Part shown: positions 40,922 to 44,547 of the stretch, one piece after another | Position numbering within the stretch: position 1 is the stretch's first letter | How the letters are laid out: each line of letters opens with the position of its first letter | From: an uncultured Bacteroidales bacterium | Lineage (GTDB): Bacteria; Bacteroidota; Bacteroidia; Bacteroidales; Paludibacteraceae | Reading direction: 5' to 3' | Length of the DNA: 44,547 bases | Assembly (NCBI GenBank): GCA_946403315.1 | Contig: CAMIZK010000005.1 | Coordinates: 1-44,547, forward strand | The notes under the pieces: generated by a model | Seen by the model: only the letters and a program-made list of their open reading frames with translations | The model's database searches: none | What the model was told of the DNA's origin: nothing | Program-made: the position numbers and the translations under genes

Positions 40922-41820
40922 TCTGATATTACCTGATTTCTAAGTTTTCTAACGCATTGTGTATTGAATGTATGTCCGGGTTTGTACGCAATGATTTTTC
41001 CTTGCAGACGCATACCTAACAGCGACAGGTCACCGATGACGTCTAACAACTTATGCCGTGCCGGTTCGTTGGGATAGTTCAGCGGAGAGAGGTATCCGAG
41101 TTTGGTAGCATCCAGACGCGGCTGTCCCATCTTATCGCAGAAATAATCCATACCGTCCTGCGAGAGTTCGGTCTCATAGATGACGAGTGCGTTCTTGAGG
41201 TCTCCGCCTTTGATGAGTCCTACCCGTAACAGCGGTTCTATCTCGCGCACGAAACAGAATGTACGTGCGGACGATACCTCTTTGGGGTACTGCTTCAGGT
41301 CGTTGAGCGTAGCGTGTTGCTCGCGCAACAAGTTCGATTGAAAGGCAATCGTCACATCCACCTCGTAGTGGTCGCAAGGCTCGATACGCATCATATGGCC
41401 GTGCTCGGAAACGTACTCGATCGGCTCATTGACGATATAAACCTGCTGTTCTGCATCCTGCTCCACTATACCGACCCGTTCTATCTCTTTGACGAAGAGC
41501 CGTGCGGAACCGTCCAGAATCGGCATCTCCGGCGCATCCACATCGATGATGCAGTTATCCACTCCCATGGCATAGAGCGCACTGAGTGCATGCTCGACGG
41601 TGGATATCTTCCATTTACCGCGTTCCAACACTGTTCCCCGTTCCGTTCCCGACACGTAGTCGGCCAAAGCCTGATGGCAAGGTTGCCCCGGCAGATCGAC
41701 GCGTCTGAGACAGACACCGGTATTCTCCGGTGCCGGATGGAAGGTAGCCGTCACGTGCAGACCGGTATGCAGACCGACGGACTGCAAGGTAAAACTATCT
41801 TTTATCGTTTTTTGTTTCAT
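40918..41820 (-). CDS. lpxC: UDP-3-O-acyl-GlcNAc deacetylase LpxC, not fused to FabZ
   Basis: A 300-residue zinc deacetylase, the committed step of lipid A synthesis. Zinc ligands are the His in STVEHALSAL and the His and Asp in RHKLLDVIGDLSLLG; the VGLHTG and FCFVREIE segments are also conserved. In Bacteroidetes LpxC is usually fused to FabZ in a protein of about 460 residues. Here the frame ends at VRKLRNQVISE and lpxA starts on the stop codon, so no FabZ remnant exists at this site. Overlaps lpxD by four bases. Confidence 0.96.
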   Translation of the reverse strand: MKQKTIKDSFTLQSVGLHTGLHVTATFHPAPENTGVCLRRVDLPGQPCHQALADYVSGTERGTVLERGKWKISTVEHALSALYAMGVDNCIIDVDAPEMPILDGSARLFVKEIERVGIVEQDAEQQVYIVNEPIEYVSEHGHMMRIEPCDHYEVDVTIAFQSNLLREQHATLNDLKQYPKEVSSARTFCFVREIEPLLRVGLIKGGDLKNALVIYETELSQDGMDYFCDKMGQPRLDATKLGYLSPLNYPNEPARHKLLDVIGDLSLLGMRLQGKIIAYKPGHTFNTQCVRKLRNQVISE

Positions 41821-42824
41821 TTTCCACTTTGTTTAAACCGCACCACGGCACGTCTCCAGGTGGCAGCATCGATGGCCGGATATCCCATGTACACACCCGG
41901 TTTTCGCACATTACCCGGTACACCGCTCTGGGCGCCGAACATGCAGTTATCCGCTATCTCGATGTGTCCGGCAACGCCTACCTGGCCTGCCAGCACACAA
42001 TGTTTGCCTATCTTCGTACTTCCGGCGATGCCTACCTGCGCACAGCAGAAGGTGCCTTCTCCTATCTCCACGTTATGGGCGATCTGCACCAAGTTGTCGA
42101 TCTTGGCATTCTTACGAATGATCGTACTTCCCATCATCGCCCGGTCCACCGTCGTGTTGGCTCCTATCTCCACATCATCCTCGATGATCACGTTACCGAT
42201 CTGCGGGATTTTTTGGTTGACTCCCTGTGCATCAGGTTCAAAACCGAAACCGTCTGAACCGATCACCACACCCGCATGGAGGATACAGTCTTTTCCGATG
42301 ACGCAATGCGCATATACACGCACGCCTGCGTACAAGACGGTATGGTCACCGATCGTGACATTATCGCCGATATATACGTTCGGATAGATCTGCACACCCT
42401 TTCCTAAGCGCACGTTCTTGCCGATGTATGCAAAGGCACCTATATAGGCATCCGCCGGTACTTGTACCCCTTCGGAGATACAACACGGTTGTTCTATTCC
42501 TTGTTTGGGCGGATTCATTGCCTTGCTTACGAGGGATAACAACTGTCCCATCGCAGCCCGGGCGTTATCGACCAGGATGACAGCCCCTCCGGCTTTTCCT
42601 TCTCCTTCCGGGAAGGTGACCTTTCCTTCCACCACACTACGGGTGATCAAGATCACGCCTGCTTTGGAGGTGGTTAAGTAGGGCAAGTATTTCTCATCCG
42701 TGATAAACGACAGATGATGCGGCTGCGCCTGCTCGATCGGCGCCACATCACGCACCATGGCATTGGCATTGCCGTACAACGCACCGCCTAATAAACCCGC
42801 TATCTGTTGTGCACTAAATTCCAT
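41817..42824 (-). CDS. lpxD: UDP-3-O-acylglucosamine N-acyltransferase LpxD
   Basis: A 335-residue trimeric acyltransferase adding the second acyl chain to the lipid A precursor. The N-terminal uridine-binding domain begins FSAQQIAGLLGGALYG, and the hexapeptide beta-helix runs from about residue 110. The catalytic His lies in LVQIAHNVEIGEG. PIEQAQPHHLSFI is another family segment. Length is normal. It is the first lpx gene behind the HD-domain gene, separated by an octamer array. Confidence 0.95.
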   Translation of the reverse strand: MEFSAQQIAGLLGGALYGNANAMVRDVAPIEQAQPHHLSFITDEKYLPYLTTSKAGVILITRSVVEGKVTFPEGEGKAGGAVILVDNARAAMGQLLSLVSKAMNPPKQGIEQPCCISEGVQVPADAYIGAFAYIGKNVRLGKGVQIYPNVYIGDNVTIGDHTVLYAGVRVYAHCVIGKDCILHAGVVIGSDGFGFEPDAQGVNQKIPQIGNVIIEDDVEIGANTTVDRAMMGSTIIRKNAKIDNLVQIAHNVEIGEGTFCCAQVGIAGSTKIGKHCVLAGQVGVAGHIEIADNCMFGAQSGVPGNVRKPGVYMGYPAIDAATWRRAVVRFKQSGK

Positions 42825-42832
42825 TAAGTATA

Positions 42833-42897
42833 TTTACGATTTGACGATTTGACGATTTACGATTTAACGATTTATTGACGATTGTATTGATTTACGA
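42833..42897 (-). repeat. Imperfect octamer array between the HD gene and lpxD
   Basis: Repeated TTTACGA and TTTGACGA units (7-8 bp) with some longer ones, running through the intergenic gap and over the stop and last codons of the HD protein. Confidence 0.85.
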
Positions 42898-44157
42898 TTG
42901 AAGGCGGTATTTGAACAAGTATCTCTTGGTGGGTTTGCGGGTGAGGGCGGCGAGATCGAGGATCTCACTGGCCTCAGCGATATCGCGCACCGTGCCATCG
43001 TTATACAGGATACCGATACTGTCGGCTTTTTCGGAGTAGGTGTTACTGGTAGAAACATGCTCCGACCACATGTATGTTGCATCTTGTTCGGAGATACCCA
43101 AAGCCTTTGCATACTCGTTGTTGAGTGCCTGTTTCTGTGCATCGGTCAAGGGCGATTCGATCAACTGTCCTCGGAACAACTGGCGGTTGATGAAACTGCG
43201 ACTTAACAGGCTCAGCACCTTGTCTTCACCGGCGATCCATGCTTTGATAGCACAGAGCACGTCGTTATCATCCAGCAGCGCGTACTGCTCCAAGGCCTCA
43301 GTATGGGTGCCGAACATCTCAAACGTTACCGGCTGGTAGAGGAAATAATGCAACGCAGGTGAACAGAATAAATCTTTTCCTCCTCTTGCCAGTTCTTTGG
43401 CACGGCTGAGTATCTTAATCAGATGTTGTTCGGCAGCCACACTGGTCTTATGCAGATAGACCTGCCAGTACATCAGGCGACGGGCTACCAGGAACTTCTC
43501 CACACTATAGATTCCTTTGACTTGCACCACCAGTTTATCATCCTTCACATCGAGCATCTTGAGTAAACGCTCGCTGGCGATACGGCCTTCCTGTACCCCC
43601 GTGAAGAAACTATCCCGGCACAAATAATCCATGCGGTCCACATCCAGTTGGCTGGATATCAACTGATGGAGGAAATGCTTCGGGTACTCATTTTTAAATA
43701 TGGCGATCGCCATATTCAACGGCTTTTGGCTGTTAGCCGTTACAGGTCTGACCTGGCTATTTGCTAAATCCTCATTAATACGCTCCATCATAAGGAGCGA
43801 TATATCTTCATGCGTCACGCCGTCCACCAGGGTATGTTCCAGCACATGTGAGAACGGTCCGTGACCGATGTCGTGCAGCAGGATGGCTATCATCGCACTT
43901 GTCTCCTCCTGCTCCGTGATAGCCACCCCTTTTAACCGCAACGACATAATCGCTTCCTGCATCAGGTGCATCGCACCGATCGAGTGACCGAACCGACTAT
44001 GCATTGCACCCGGGTACACCAGATAGGATAAACCTAACTGGCGGATCCGGTTCAAACGCTGCACATAAGGATGCTGCAGCACGTCGAAGATCAGGTCATT
44101 CGGGATGGATAAAAACCCGAATACAGGATCGTTAATGATTTTTCGTTTATTTAGCAC
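42892..44157 (-). CDS. HD-domain phosphohydrolase (dGTPase-like)
   Basis: A 421-residue HD-superfamily metal phosphohydrolase like those usually found next to lpxD in Bacteroidetes. The metal ligands are in HSRFGHSIG, LLHDIGHGPFSHVLEH and QLDVDRMDYL. Function is unproven; related proteins hydrolyse dNTPs or nucleotide signals. Between MERINEDL and the conserved LNMAIAIF lies a repeat-like insertion (ANSQVRPVTANSQKP). Next to it is a 20-bp perfect palindrome at 43697-43716. The last residues come from the octamer array. Its start overlaps the end of the next gene upstream by 11 bp. Confidence 0.9.
   Translation of the reverse strand: MLNKRKIINDPVFGFLSIPNDLIFDVLQHPYVQRLNRIRQLGLSYLVYPGAMHSRFGHSIGAMHLMQEAIMSLRLKGVAITEQEETSAMIAILLHDIGHGPFSHVLEHTLVDGVTHEDISLLMMERINEDLANSQVRPVTANSQKPLNMAIAIFKNEYPKHFLHQLISSQLDVDRMDYLCRDSFFTGVQEGRIASERLLKMLDVKDDKLVVQVKGIYSVEKFLVARRLMYWQVYLHKTSVAAEQHLIKILSRAKELARGGKDLFCSPALHYFLYQPVTFEMFGTHTEALEQYALLDDNDVLCAIKAWIAGEDKVLSLLSRSFINRQLFRGQLIESPLTDAQKQALNNEYAKALGISEQDATYMWSEHVSTSNTYSEKADSIGILYNDGTVRDIAEASEILDLAALTRKPTKRYLFKYRLQS
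43697..43716. repeat. 20-bp perfect palindrome inside the HD gene
   Basis: AATATGGCGATCGCCATATT reads the same on both strands and has GCGATCGC at its centre. It codes for conserved residues (NMAIAI), so it may be chance, but it directly borders the insertion in this gene. Confidence 0.7.
43718..43765 (-). repeat. Degenerate heptamer-like insertion in the HD gene
   Basis: Reading the plus strand, GGCTTTT, GGCTGTT and AGCCGTT units are followed by less regular sequence. It corresponds to NSQVRPVTANSQKP, which I do not expect in the family at this point. The periodicity is weaker than in the other arrays. Confidence 0.45.
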
Positions 44158-44547
44158 GTAATACTTTATCTATACTTGTCAAACGATAGGACATGTTTAC
44201 ATACAACTTGCATATACCGAACTGCAGCAGGCTCACAAACAGGATCACTACACCGTAAATGATCGCGCCAACACCCGCACCTTCGCCATGGTAGCCTCCG
44301 TAGTACGAGTACGAATGATATTCCGTCAAGCTGACAATACCCATGATCACCAAAACGATGGATCCTACGATACCTAATACCAGGAAGATGGTAGCGACCA
44401 CTGTTACCAAGTTCTCGGAACCGGAATACTTTGCTTCTTCCAACACTTTCTTCTCCTCCGCAACAGGAGCGGGAGCAGGAGCCGGAGCTTTGGGAGCGGC
44501 GGCTTTTTTCGGAGCTGCTTTTTTCGGAGCGGCTTTCTTCGGAGTCT
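44147..44547 (-). CDS. Membrane protein with Lys/Ala/Pro-rich N-terminus, truncated by the window edge
   Basis: The frame is open from the window edge and gives 132 residues without a start. The first 33 visible residues are low complexity, with PKKAA repeated three times and then a run of alternating Ala and Pro, a flexible basic tail. After EEKKVLEEAKY come two membrane helices (VTVVATIFLVLGIVGSIVLVI and VGAIIYGVVILFVSLLQFGI) separated by a Tyr/Gly-rich loop. No family is recognised. It overlaps the HD gene by 11 bp. Confidence 0.75.
   Translation of the reverse strand, partial: TPKKAAPKKAAPKKAAAPKAPAPAPAPVAEEKKVLEEAKYSGSENLVTVVATIFLVLGIVGSIVLVIMGIVSLTEYHSYSYYGGYHGEGAGVGAIIYGVVILFVSLLQFGICKLYVNMSYRLTSIDKVLRAK

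Noticed and set aside
42591..42625. CTTCC-rich stretch in lpxD as another array
   Set aside because: Pyrimidine-rich but without a constant 7- or 8-bp period.
731..42897. CRISPR array
   Set aside because: The tandem units are 7-9 bp with no 25-40 bp spacers and lie within genes; no cas gene is present.

Overview
The window looks like a chromosomal core region of a Bacteroidetes bacterium, most probably order Bacteroidales. The promoters are of Bacteroidetes type (TTG, 20 bp, TAnnTTTG). Most starts lack Shine-Dalgarno sequences. The gene content fits: a hybrid two-component system, a C69 dipeptidase, the HD-lpxD-lpxC-lpxA cluster, a DUF4827-like lipoprotein, a GT3-type glycogen synthase and Bacteroidetes-style Mrp and FeoB. 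I cannot name the genus. No phage, insertion sequence or CRISPR array is visible.

Layout. 1-2.6 kb (-): partial exported protein, nitroreductase lipoprotein, HAD phosphatase and a membrane AraC regulator. 2.7-9.0 kb (+): rsfS, ftsH, an M16 peptidase, surE and a small membrane protein. 9.0-21.2 kb (-): a long, tightly packed run read as preA, ttcA, a DUF486 protein, a GH53 galactanase, menA, rfbA (own promoter), the hybrid two-component regulator, a DUF4827-like lipoprotein, glmM and lpxB. 21.3-22.0 kb: an orphan hypothetical gene, the 3' remnant of an outer-membrane protein gene and a candidate small RNA. 22.0-24.4 kb (-): mrp and a MATE transporter. 24.5-31.7 kb (+): cca, a pRiA4b-like protein, miaA, a PKD lipoprotein, glycogen synthase and a C69 dipeptidase. 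31.7-32.5 kb (-): an outer-membrane barrel. 32.5-37.0 kb (+): a second MATE, pepD and feoB. 37.0-44.5 kb (-): tRNA-Leu(UAA), phoH, an HSDR_N-like protein, glnS, lpxA, lpxC, lpxD, an HD phosphohydrolase and an edge-truncated membrane protein.

Functionally the window carries most of early lipid A synthesis (lpxA, lpxC, lpxD, lpxB), amino-sugar and dTDP-sugar precursor steps (glmM, rfbA), tRNA maturation and charging (cca, miaA, ttcA, glnS), menaquinone synthesis (menA), proteolysis and peptide use (ftsH, M16, C69, pepD), and envelope functions.

The most striking feature is not a gene. About 25 short tandem arrays of 7-bp units (less often 8 or 9 bp) are scattered through intergenic DNA and inside reading frames. 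The main unit is NGGYKAA or its complement; several arrays use unrelated units of the same length. They form in-frame insertions in conserved enzymes (Cca twice, MiaA, TtcA, PepD, glycogen synthase twice, Mrp, PreA, LpxB, GH53, a HAD phosphatase). They also build start codons, stop codons and even signal peptides. At lpxB the array appears to have left the gene without a canonical start codon. Other notable points are a duplicated divergent promoter cassette, a leaderless feoB with a degenerate G domain, and an lpxC without the fabZ fusion usual in this phylum.
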